Positions 9,370 to 17,198 of a DNA stretch of 64,000 bases are shown here, in pieces; position 1 is the stretch's first letter, and every line of letters begins with the position of its first letter. This stretch comes from Streptococcus vestibularis (GTDB taxonomy: Bacteria; Bacillota; Bacilli; Lactobacillales; Streptococcaceae). Location of the stretch: the NCBI GenBank assembly GCA_010604095.1, contig JAABLG010000011.1, forward strand, positions 1-64,000, written 5' to 3'. Position numbers and translations under genes: made by a program. The notes beneath the pieces were generated by a model that was not told the DNA's origin, did not search any database, and was given only the letters and a program-made list of their open reading frames with translations.

Positions 9370-10113
9370 TTAATAGTCCTTAACTTCTGACCATTTCTTC
9401 AGTAAAGCTTTCATTTTTAGGCGAGAAACTGGGCAGGAATCACCATTTTCAAAATAAATCATCAACTGAGTCTTATCAATACGAGCAATATTATCCAAAT
9501 TAACTAAAAAGGAACGGTGGCACGAAAAAAGCTTTTTATTCGCAGAAGTGATATCTCCAAGGTTAGCATAAAACTCTAAGCGTTCTGTTTTAGTAATTAA
9601 CATCACCTTATGAGGTGTCACAGCAGTTGCAAAATAATAAATATCTCGCATAGGAACCTGAATCCGAGACTGAGCCGTTTCAAATACAAAAATGTCACCA
9701 TCATCCAACTCTCCAACTTTTTGATTCACAAAAGTTAGCGTTTGTTTCAATTGCTGCTTGAACTCCGCATTAGAAACAGTCTTATCAATAAAATCTAGTG
9801 CGGAAACCTTGTATTTAAAACTAATCGGGGCAAATTCCGAGTGAGTCGTTACAAATATAATAACCGCATTGGCATCTTGTTGACGAATTTCCGAAGCGAC
9901 TTCAAGCCCCTTCTTTCGCTCACCATCAATATCAATATCTAAAAGAAAGACCTGATGATTACCTTTCTCGTTAATACTGGCTAATAATTTATGTGGTTTC
10001 GAAAAAACTTCTAGTTTCCGTACTGAGAACGTGCCCTCTGAAACCAATTCTCTGATGATATCACTAATGCGTGTTTGTTGCATTAAATCATCTTCTAAAA
10101 TATATATATTCAT
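9370..10113 (-). CDS. LytTR-family response regulator (AgrA/ComE/BlpR type)
   Basis: This 247-residue two-component regulator has an N-terminal receiver with acidic pair Glu-7/Asp-8/Asp-9, phosphorylation site Asp-59 (FLLDID), the conserved TT at 89-90 and Lys-111. A C-terminal LytTR DNA-binding domain follows (about 145-245, including SCHRSFLVNLDNI). It starts one base after the stop of the last kinase-like gene, so it is the end of that operon. Such regulators bind paired 9-10 bp direct repeats spaced 12 bp, and two such pairs lie just downstream. Confidence 0.92.
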   Translation of the reverse strand: MNIYILEDDLMQQTRISDIIRELVSEGTFSVRKLEVFSKPHKLLASINEKGNHQVFLLDIDIDGERKKGLEVASEIRQQDANAVIIFVTTHSEFAPISFKYKVSALDFIDKTVSNAEFKQQLKQTLTFVNQKVGELDDGDIFVFETAQSRIQVPMRDIYYFATAVTPHKVMLITKTERLEFYANLGDITSANKKLFSCHRSFLVNLDNIARIDKTQLMIYFENGDSCPVSRLKMKALLKKWSEVKDY

Positions 10114-10114
10114 A

Positions 10115-11428
10115 TTAGGGTCTCATTTCTAGTATTTGCATCATTTTATGATTTTGACTACGGACAGACAGGGATGTGTTGGGGTAACGCTCCAAAATAT
10201 CTTGAACAGCATTTACACCTATACCACCACTGTTAAGATTTTGAGAAGTCATCATTGAAAGAGGAGCTTGTTCATCTGATATCGCACTTTCAACAATAAA
10301 GCTCTGGCAATCTTCCTCATCAAAATAGGCTAAGCTAATAAAGCCATCATTAACTTTACGAGCACCATCAATAGCATTGTCCATGAGGTGACCCAAAATA
10401 ACGGCTAAATCTAAGTCTGTTAGATAGCTGTGAACGACTGAGTCAGGAATTTCTGCATGAATATTAAGCCTATACATCTGGGCTTCATGATATTTTGATG
10501 AAAGCAAGCTGTGAATACTTGGATTCTGAATATTTTCTAAATCTGTGACCTGAGTTGAGAAGCTATATTGATCTCTATTCACATACAGGTCAACTAGATC
10601 TTTTTTGTAGGAGCGAATATCTCCAGTTCTTTCAATATCTCGCAGGTTATTTAGAAGGTAATTATAGTTTGAACGAACAAACATCAAATCCCTATATAAA
10701 CCTTCTACCCTAGCATTTTCTCGTTTCAAATCATCAAGATAGTTAGCTTGCTTCATGGTCAAATCTTGCTCAATCTTTTCCTTAGCAAACTGGTTAACAG
10801 CTCCCAAAACGAAAAGAAGAAGGTAAAGATAACCCATTACCAGCGGTAGCCGCAAGTTACTTTCAAGGTGTAACTCTGGGAAATAAGAATCAAATGTTGA
10901 TACCAAAAAGATAACCAAATAATAAATCAAAAGAAGCATGTTAACCAATCCCAGACGATTTTTCTTCTCTTGTTGGGTAGCTACCTTCAAGATATCTGTG
11001 AAATCAAGACGCAAAATGAAGTCTACAATTCTGACTGTCAACACGACAAAGGAAAGTGGTACCATAGACCACCAAATATTATTATTCAAAGTTGACGCCG
11101 CTACGCCAATTATCGGTGGAAAAAAGAAAGTAGCCAAGAAGCGCCTTGCTAAATCGACTAGTACCACTGGATAGAAACCTAAAAAGAATCGCTCTACAGA
11201 AGTAACCGTCTTATTTAGTTGATAACTAAACGTCAAAGTCACAATGGAGACTAAAGGAGGCACTACACCTAGATAGCGTCCAATAAGTTGTCCCCAAATA
11301 CATAAGGCAACATCGAATAACAAATAGAGCACACGATTTTTGAGATTAGTGTTTTGACCACCAATACGTAGATAGATATCCCAAATAATGACAAACATCA
11401 AAATTTGGAACACGATGTTACCTAGCAT
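10115..11428 (-). CDS. AgrC/ComD-like sensor protein A: ATPase domain without phospho-acceptor His
   Basis: This is a 437-residue HPK10-type membrane protein with six or seven hydrophobic segments in residues 1-215, a coiled-coil/DHp region and a C-terminal GHKL ATPase-like domain. The position equivalent to the family FKHDY/FRHDY motif reads VRSNY (251-255), so the His is replaced by Ser-253 and the Asp by Asn. The N box is intact (HLMDNAIDGA, Asn-351), and a G-box-like SGGIGVNA lies at 400-407. It cannot autophosphorylate in the classical way. It sits between sensor B and the response regulator. Confidence 0.85.
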   Translation of the reverse strand: MLGNIVFQILMFVIIWDIYLRIGGQNTNLKNRVLYLLFDVALCIWGQLIGRYLGVVPPLVSIVTLTFSYQLNKTVTSVERFFLGFYPVVLVDLARRFLATFFFPPIIGVAASTLNNNIWWSMVPLSFVVLTVRIVDFILRLDFTDILKVATQQEKKNRLGLVNMLLLIYYLVIFLVSTFDSYFPELHLESNLRLPLVMGYLYLLLFVLGAVNQFAKEKIEQDLTMKQANYLDDLKRENARVEGLYRDLMFVRSNYNYLLNNLRDIERTGDIRSYKKDLVDLYVNRDQYSFSTQVTDLENIQNPSIHSLLSSKYHEAQMYRLNIHAEIPDSVVHSYLTDLDLAVILGHLMDNAIDGARKVNDGFISLAYFDEEDCQSFIVESAISDEQAPLSMMTSQNLNSGGIGVNAVQDILERYPNTSLSVRSQNHKMMQILEMRP

Positions 11429-11451
11429 AGCTACTTCCGTCCTTTCTATCT

Positions 11452-12732
11452 TTATAGTCCTACCGTAACAATTTGATAGGTTTTAAATAATTCTTTTTTG
11501 TTAGTTAAACCAATACCATTTGACCAGCAAAACTGCGCTAAATCACGACTAATCGCTAACCTACCATCAAGTTCTGGGGTAGCTTCCTGGTTGGTATTTT
11601 CAATAACAAAGCAGAGATTACCGTCCTCATTCTGTTGGATAAGGAAACCAATATCTGTCTCTGGCTCCTCCACACAAAGCTTTTCAGCCAGGTTAATACA
11701 GCGTTCCAAGACAGTAATAAGCACCGCAATATTTAAATGTTTAGGATAATCAACAACGTTGACATCTAACCGAACCATAATTCCCTTTTGCTCCAAAGGA
11801 ATAATTTGGTTAACAATCCAACTCCTTAATTCTGGATAAGGAATTTCAAACAGAGGAGCTAATTTATCATTTAAATCCAAGTCATCCAATCTAAGATGAT
11901 TCAAATGTTCATGATATACTGCTAAAACTTCTGATAGCTGATTCTTCGCAAGAGGTGTCTCGAGAGCTATCAAAAGATTCTCAAAATCTTGTTGAGTAGG
12001 TTTTACTTTTGTAAAAAGAGCCTCAATGTGTTGATTATACACTTTTAAGTTGTAAACATAAGTATCAACAGCTTCTTGGCTACGCTCCCTAACAAATTTA
12101 TGTGAATAGCGGTTTAGCGTTGTCACCATTAAGAGATAGACCGCCATAGCAAAGAAAATAGGTTTTCCAACATTACCACCAGTTGACATCAGAAAAGTAC
12201 TGCAAAAAATATACACTGCAAAGGTCAAATCAACTGCTATCAATAAACGTTCTCGACCACGTGAATAAATTAATTCCTTGACCTTATCAATATCTGAACT
12301 TGAAAGATAATTGATATAAAGGAAGAAGGGATAAATCATCACATAAGATAGTAATTCCAGTAAGAAGTTTTCTTGGATTTCACCCAAAGTCATATTTACA
12401 AACAGATTATTGAAAACATAGAAGGGTGTAAAGGTTGCAAATAAATCTGTAAAAATGACTGAGAAGGCTCCAAAAAAAAGACTTGCCCATAATGTCAGGC
12501 GGTGTTTGCGACGTTCCTTAAGAGCCAACCCTAGAAAAATAATCACTTGATAATAGAAGCCATCACCTTTACCAAGTGATACTATTATCCCTAAAAGACT
12601 TAAGAGAAGTACTTTCCAATAAGCTAGTGAGCTCCCTGTTAATTTTTTATAAATAAACCAGGTAATATGAAAACTAATGATCTGAATAAGACTATTTTCA
12701 AGAGTTACCATAGTCCAAAGCTGTAAGTTCAT
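11452..12732 (-). CDS. AgrC/ComD-like sensor protein B: degenerate kinase
   Basis: This 426-residue membrane protein is paralogous to its neighbours, with about six hydrophobic segments in residues 10-205. The DHp region aligns with FKHDYENVL but reads TQQDFENLL, with Gln-248 in place of the His. The N-box Asn is also gone (LERCINLA at 342-349), and only a remnant glycine motif (NGIGLTNKK) remains. It should lack both phospho-acceptor and ATPase activity. The frame is open and the gene is well spaced in the operon, so it looks maintained, perhaps as a sensory or scaffolding subunit. Confidence 0.8.
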   Translation of the reverse strand: MNLQLWTMVTLENSLIQIISFHITWFIYKKLTGSSLAYWKVLLLSLLGIIVSLGKGDGFYYQVIIFLGLALKERRKHRLTLWASLFFGAFSVIFTDLFATFTPFYVFNNLFVNMTLGEIQENFLLELLSYVMIYPFFLYINYLSSSDIDKVKELIYSRGRERLLIAVDLTFAVYIFCSTFLMSTGGNVGKPIFFAMAVYLLMVTTLNRYSHKFVRERSQEAVDTYVYNLKVYNQHIEALFTKVKPTQQDFENLLIALETPLAKNQLSEVLAVYHEHLNHLRLDDLDLNDKLAPLFEIPYPELRSWIVNQIIPLEQKGIMVRLDVNVVDYPKHLNIAVLITVLERCINLAEKLCVEEPETDIGFLIQQNEDGNLCFVIENTNQEATPELDGRLAISRDLAQFCWSNGIGLTNKKELFKTYQIVTVGL

Positions 12733-12753
12733 GATAATATTTCCTATTTATGA

Positions 12754-13644
12754 TCAAGAGGCATTTTCGTCATCTTCTTCAATGAGTTCTTGTCCTGCCT
12801 TTTTCAGAATGTCCTGATAGGTTTGTTCAATCAAATTAAAATCTCCACTATCAATACTAGTCTGCATACTAATTAAGACATTCTCATAATCATGTTTGAA
12901 AGAACGCACACTTTTATATGCAGCCTCTATTTTTTGATTGTAGGCTTCCAAACTTCTTAAATGCTCCTCTTGTTCTCGAAGAATTTCGCTATCACGGACA
13001 TCTTTACTATAGGAAACAAAACGAACTAAAATATACATATGTATAAGGAGCCCTACCCAAATATAAATCTGAGGATAGCCTGGAAGATAGGTTTGACTCA
13101 AAAGTAACGAGAATATCTCTTGCTTAAAAAGAATAAGAAGATAACTGATAATTAAAATCATATCTACTTGCAGAAGCATACTCTTGTACTTATCTTGCAA
13201 CCCTTCAAAGGGTTTCTCAAAAAAGCGGTCTAAACCAAACATTTTTTGCAATCCTAGAAAGAATGGAAGAACCACACTATCCACAGCTAAAATTCCCAGG
13301 TTATTTGGAACTAAGTCGATTGGCTTATTAAAGAAAACGCGAAAAAGGTAAAAACTGAAGAAGCTAGTAACTAAAGTCCAGAATACAGGAGCAAAGAAAG
13401 CACAAAAATACTTTTCTTCTCTTGACGCTTGAGGCTTTTCAAGAAAAATAAAAACTAGGAGATAAATGGCATCTGGAATATCAATTTGCCATAATATTTT
13501 TGCTAGCCATTTAACAACAGCTACCACTACTACATAAGGAATATAACGATAATTAAAAACATCTAGATAAGCTAGTCTAGCTGAAATCACTAGATGTGAA
13601 ACGACAACAACCAAAGCAATAAGGCCATCAATCGCGAGTTGCAT
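12754..13644 (-). CDS. AgrC/ComD-like sensor protein C: phospho-acceptor His without ATPase domain
   Basis: This 296-residue membrane protein has six or seven hydrophobic segments in residues 1-212, then the coiled-coil and an intact H box SFKHDYENVLISM with His-251. The protein stops 45 residues later with an acidic tail (IEEDDENAS), exactly where the ATPase domain should begin. Sensor B starts 21 bases downstream, and no leftover ATPase coding sequence lies between them. It is the only one of the four paralogs with the His, so it may be phosphorylated in trans by sensor A or D; that is inference. Confidence 0.85.
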   Translation of the reverse strand: MQLAIDGLIALVVVVSHLVISARLAYLDVFNYRYIPYVVVVAVVKWLAKILWQIDIPDAIYLLVFIFLEKPQASREEKYFCAFFAPVFWTLVTSFFSFYLFRVFFNKPIDLVPNNLGILAVDSVVLPFFLGLQKMFGLDRFFEKPFEGLQDKYKSMLLQVDMILIISYLLILFKQEIFSLLLSQTYLPGYPQIYIWVGLLIHMYILVRFVSYSKDVRDSEILREQEEHLRSLEAYNQKIEAAYKSVRSFKHDYENVLISMQTSIDSGDFNLIEQTYQDILKKAGQELIEEDDENAS

Positions 13645-13702
13645 GTGCTATTTCCCCTTTCTATTTCCCCGTATCTTATCCTTAAAAATTCACTCTGTCC
13701 TA

Positions 13703-15010
13703 TCAGTTATCTCGGAAAGACAGAACTTGTGTGAAATGATAATCACAACTCCGAGTTTCAAGATTTACTTTTGGATAGCGATTAAGTATCTCTGCTACTT
13801 TAGACAGACCAAGACCGCGACCTTCGCCTTTACTAGAAACTCCTTCATCAAATATTCTGGACACAGGAATACGTTCCTCCCTCGTCGTATTGTCAATAAC
13901 TAAGGTAAGGTAGTCCTGATTTTTAAAGAAAGATATCGTTAACGTTGGATCTTCAGATTTCACTGTAGCTTCTATAGCATTATTCAAGAACACAGAAGAA
14001 ATCACTACCAAATCTAAAGCCTCAATTTGCGTAGATGATATGACATCTGGTAACTCTAAATTGACCTTTATTCCTAGGTTCTCAGCTTCAAGCACTTTTG
14101 CAGAGAAAAGACTCTTGAGAGAGGTGATTTCCAAATTGATTAAACGTGACAATTCATAATTTGACAACGTTAAACTATTCCCAGATTTTTCTAGAAGCTC
14201 CGCATATTCCTGCTTCAAAGCAGGTAAATCTCGGCGTTGAATACTATCTTCCATATTCTTAAGCCCTTCCAAATAATCCTTCTTAACCTGAGAAATATCA
14301 TTATAGAGTTTTTCTAAACGGTGGCTATATTCTTCTAAACTTTCTTCGTGCCTAATCATCTCTTCAGCCAATTGGTCCTTTACTCTCCTCTTAGAATAAA
14401 TATTGAGCTGAGCAAATAGTAAAATAAAGAGAATTGAATAAACAACTGTAATGCTACCTGCTAAATAAATAAAGAGTCCCATATAAGGAAAGACATTACT
14501 CGCATAGAAAATAACTAGAGATAAAATAATATATGCTAAAGTCACCCCAACCAACAGACGTTGCCTAACTTGGTAAGTGTGGTTATCCCCCATGATATCA
14601 AGAGCACTGAAGTCAATAAAGAAGACCTTGACAATCAAATGGAAGATTGGATACACCAAAAGATAAGATAGAGCAATAAGTACTGGGGTATCTTTTACTT
14701 GTAAATAATTAATTTGAAAAATCCATGGGAAGAAGTAAAGTTGAAGTAATTTAGAAGTTACCTCAACAAAGACCCACGGCAAAAAGGTGAAAAGAAATGA
14801 ATTCTTTTCACGACTTGATGTTTTATTTAAGAATAGATGACAAAATAAGAGTGCTAAAAGTGAACCTGTGATGCCTCCTACAAATAGAGAGAGCAAGAGA
14901 CTACCAATGATAAAATAGACTTTACTCTTCCACGTTTTGAGCAGGCCCGACATGTCATGGCTAACAATTAAAATAGCCAATAGACGTAGAACTGTAAATA
15001 GGACAATCAT
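13703..15010 (-). CDS. AgrC/ComD-like sensor protein D: ATPase domain without phospho-acceptor His
   Basis: This is a 435-residue HPK10-type membrane protein. I started it at the ATG preceded by a GGGGAG site, not the TTG 11 codons upstream. It has about six membrane segments to residue 200 and a long coiled coil. At the H-box position it reads QVKKDYLEG, with Lys-244 replacing His. The ATPase domain is the best preserved of the four: N box FLNNAIEA (Asn-344) and G box SSKGEGRGLGLSKV (393-405). It is first in the sensor operon, downstream of the small peptide gene. Confidence 0.86.
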   Translation of the reverse strand: MIVLFTVLRLLAILIVSHDMSGLLKTWKSKVYFIIGSLLLSLFVGGITGSLLALLFCHLFLNKTSSREKNSFLFTFLPWVFVEVTSKLLQLYFFPWIFQINYLQVKDTPVLIALSYLLVYPIFHLIVKVFFIDFSALDIMGDNHTYQVRQRLLVGVTLAYIILSLVIFYASNVFPYMGLFIYLAGSITVVYSILFILLFAQLNIYSKRRVKDQLAEEMIRHEESLEEYSHRLEKLYNDISQVKKDYLEGLKNMEDSIQRRDLPALKQEYAELLEKSGNSLTLSNYELSRLINLEITSLKSLFSAKVLEAENLGIKVNLELPDVISSTQIEALDLVVISSVFLNNAIEATVKSEDPTLTISFFKNQDYLTLVIDNTTREERIPVSRIFDEGVSSKGEGRGLGLSKVAEILNRYPKVNLETRSCDYHFTQVLSFRDN

Positions 15011-15192
15011 CTCTATACTCCCCCCTTTCCTTTCAAAAATCAACCTACTTTATTGTAACATAAATATATAATTTAGCGTTACTCCTATTAGAAAAAACTA
15101 AAAATATAAAACGCATTTCCCAAGTTAAGAGCTTTCAAAAGTTTCTCTACCTCTTAGAACCTTTCCCCTACTATACAGCCCAAGCACACATT

Positions 15193-15222
15193 AAAAAGAG
15201 CTTAGAAAAACTAAAGCTCTTT
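15193..15222 (-). terminator. Terminator after the 16-codon peptide gene
   Basis: A 9-bp stem (AAAGAGCTT/AAGCTCTTT) with a T-rich loop is followed on the minus strand by TTAATG. It lies 20 bases after the peptide stop and before the sensor D leader, so it could terminate or attenuate. Confidence 0.65.
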
Positions 15223-15241
15223 AACCGACTTTTTGACTTTT

Positions 15242-15292
15242 TTATGGATACATACCAATAACATAGTAAAAATACCAATTAAATCTTCTCAT
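15242..15292 (-). CDS. Candidate 16-residue signalling or leader peptide
   Basis: The frame encodes MRRFNWYFYYVIGMYP and stop, starting at an ATG with AAGGGAG 8 bases upstream, a strong ribosome site for so short a frame. It has its own promoter (15327-15354) and a terminator just downstream, and precedes four kinase-like sensors and a LytTR regulator. The basic N terminus and hydrophobic aromatic body resemble unprocessed short peptide pheromones. Seven of 16 residues are aromatic, so an attenuation leader peptide for sensor D is an alternative. No match to a named family is recognised. Confidence 0.5.
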   Translation of the reverse strand: MRRFNWYFYYVIGMYP

Positions 15293-15326
15293 AATGTCCG
15301 CTCCCTTCTTGTTTTCTTATTTATCT

Positions 15327-15354
15327 ATTATAAAACTAATTTACGTTTTTGAAA
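15327..15354 (-). promoter_or_regulatory. Promoter of the 16-codon peptide gene
   Basis: TTTCAA (15349-15354) and TATAAT (15327-15332) are 16 bp apart on the minus strand, about 35 bp upstream of the peptide ATG. No LytTR-type repeats are seen at the expected distance, so this promoter is probably not under the adjacent regulator. Confidence 0.55.
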
Positions 15355-15482
15355 ATGATAAATAGATTATTATATATATCATTGTTACATTAAAGTGTCA
15401 GCTCTTCCAGAAAGCTCTAATGCCAACTAGATATATAATCTAGTAAGTGGCTCCTCAACGGCTCGGTTTATCTACATTATAA

Positions 15483-15502
15483 AACCCAACAGATGTTGGG
15501 TT
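15483..15502 (-). terminator. Terminator after gltX
   Basis: An 8-bp perfect stem AACCCAAC/GTTGGGTT with a 4-base loop is followed by TTTTATAATG on the minus strand, directly after gltX. Confidence 0.8.
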
Positions 15503-15507
15503 CGTTT

Positions 15508-16962
15508 TTATAGCGTCTCAAGAACTTGATTAATATGTTTAATTGATTTTTCACGACCAAGCAAGAAAATAGTATCTGGCAATTCTGGACCGTGCATTTC
15601 TCCTGAAACAGCAATACGGATTGGCATGAAGAGGTTTTTCCCTTTAATTCCTGTTTCTTTTTGAACAGCCTTAATTTGTGGGAAAATATTCTCAGTGACA
15701 AATTCATCATCTGACATTGCTTCAAGTTTCGCTTTAAAGGCCTTAAGCACTGTTGGCACTGTTTCACCAGCCATAAATTCTTTTTCAGCTTCTGTCAATT
15801 CTGGGAAATCTTCAAAGAAGAGATCCGTAAGAGGAACAATTTCTTCTGCAGCTGTCATTTGTGGCTTGTAGAGTTCCACTAATTTTTCAGCCTTGTCTGT
15901 CAAACGGCCAGCTTTTTCCAAGAAAGGCTTACAAAGAGCAAAGACCTTGTCGAAATCTGCATTCTTAATGTAGTCATTACTCATCCAATCTAATTTCTTT
16001 TGATCGAAGGCTGCTGGAGATTTACTGAGACGATTTTCATCAAAGAGTTTAATCAGCTCTTCACGAGAGAAGATTTCGTCTTCTCCACCAGGATTCCAAC
16101 CAAGAAGAGCAATGAAGTTAAAGACTGCTTCTGGAAGGTAACCTTTTTTACGATAATCCTCTATAAATTGAAGGGTGTTCGTATCACGTTTAGACAACTT
16201 CTTACCTGTTTCAGAATTGATGATAAGGGTCATGTGTCCAAACTCAGGAGCTTCCCAACCAAGAGCTTCATAAACCATGAGTTGTTTTGGTGTATTAGCA
16301 ATGTGATCATCTCCACGGATAACGTGTGAAATTTGCATATCGTGGTCATCAATAACTACCGCAAAGTTGTAAGTTGGGTAACCATCTTTCTTCTGGATAA
16401 CCCAATCACCACCGATATTACCACCTTCAAATTCGATATCTCCTTTAACGATATCATGCCATTTGTAGATTCCTGACTCATTAACAGCCAAACGAACTGT
16501 TGGAACGATACCTGCCGCTTCACGTTCGGCGATGTAGGCAGCTTTTTCTTCTTCAGTCATGCCAAGAAATTCATTGATATAACGAGGTGTTTCACCAGCA
16601 GCTTCTTGACGTTCACGCTCTGCTGCCAATTCTTCTTCAGTCACATATGACTTGTAAGCCTTACCTTCTGCCAAGAGCTGATCAATATATTTTTGATAAA
16701 GTGGCAAACGCTCTGATTGACGGTAATTTTCATGTGTCTCTGGACTTTCATCCCAGTCAATTCCCAACCAACGCAAGTTATCAAGTTGAGAACGTTCACC
16801 ATCTTCAACGTGACGTTTACGGTCAGTATCTTCAATACGGATAATGAAAGTACCGCCATGATGACGAGCATAGAGGTAATTAAACAATGCTGTACGGGCA
16901 TTACCAATGTGTAAAAGTCCTGTTGGACTTGGTGCGTAACGAACACGAATATCTTTAGCCAA
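15508..16962 (-). CDS. gltX: Glutamyl-tRNA synthetase
   Basis: This class I aminoacyl-tRNA synthetase charges tRNA-Glu and probably also tRNA-Gln for later amidation. The 484 residues contain the HIGH-type motif [13 protein letters not shown] near residue 17 and the KMSKS-type motif KKLSKRDT near 258. It is a monocistronic housekeeping gene between the signalling island and an oligopeptide-binding protein gene. Confidence 0.98.
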   Translation of the reverse strand: MAKDIRVRYAPSPTGLLHIGNARTALFNYLYARHHGGTFIIRIEDTDRKRHVEDGERSQLDNLRWLGIDWDESPETHENYRQSERLPLYQKYIDQLLAEGKAYKSYVTEEELAAERERQEAAGETPRYINEFLGMTEEEKAAYIAEREAAGIVPTVRLAVNESGIYKWHDIVKGDIEFEGGNIGGDWVIQKKDGYPTYNFAVVIDDHDMQISHVIRGDDHIANTPKQLMVYEALGWEAPEFGHMTLIINSETGKKLSKRDTNTLQFIEDYRKKGYLPEAVFNFIALLGWNPGGEDEIFSREELIKLFDENRLSKSPAAFDQKKLDWMSNDYIKNADFDKVFALCKPFLEKAGRLTDKAEKLVELYKPQMTAAEEIVPLTDLFFEDFPELTEAEKEFMAGETVPTVLKAFKAKLEAMSDDEFVTENIFPQIKAVQKETGIKGKNLFMPIRIAVSGEMHGPELPDTIFLLGREKSIKHINQVLETL

Positions 16963-17162
16963 GATAAGTCTCCTTTTTATGTTTCATTCTTCAGTCTTTG
17001 GATACTTCATTAGATTAGAATCTATCTCAAGAGGCGACTCTAAGATTTCAAGTATCAGCAGGCAACTCAACCTTTTTTTTACTTCACAATAAAGGTTTAT
17101 AAGCGAGTACCAATCCTTCTTATTATATCACAATCTAGAGATGGTTCGAGAAATTTTATCAA

Positions 17163-17190
17163 AAAAACGACCACCTATAGGAAGTCGTTT
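17163..17190 (-). terminator. Terminator after oppA-like gene
   Basis: An 8-bp stem AAAACGAC/GTCGTTTT with a T-run on the minus strand lies immediately after the stop codon. Confidence 0.75.
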
Positions 17191-17198
17191 TGTATAGA

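Noticed and set aside
15011-15043. Extended N terminus for sensor D from the TTG at 15043
   Set aside because: The internal ATG at 15010 has a GGGGAG site at good distance and begins directly with the first membrane helix.
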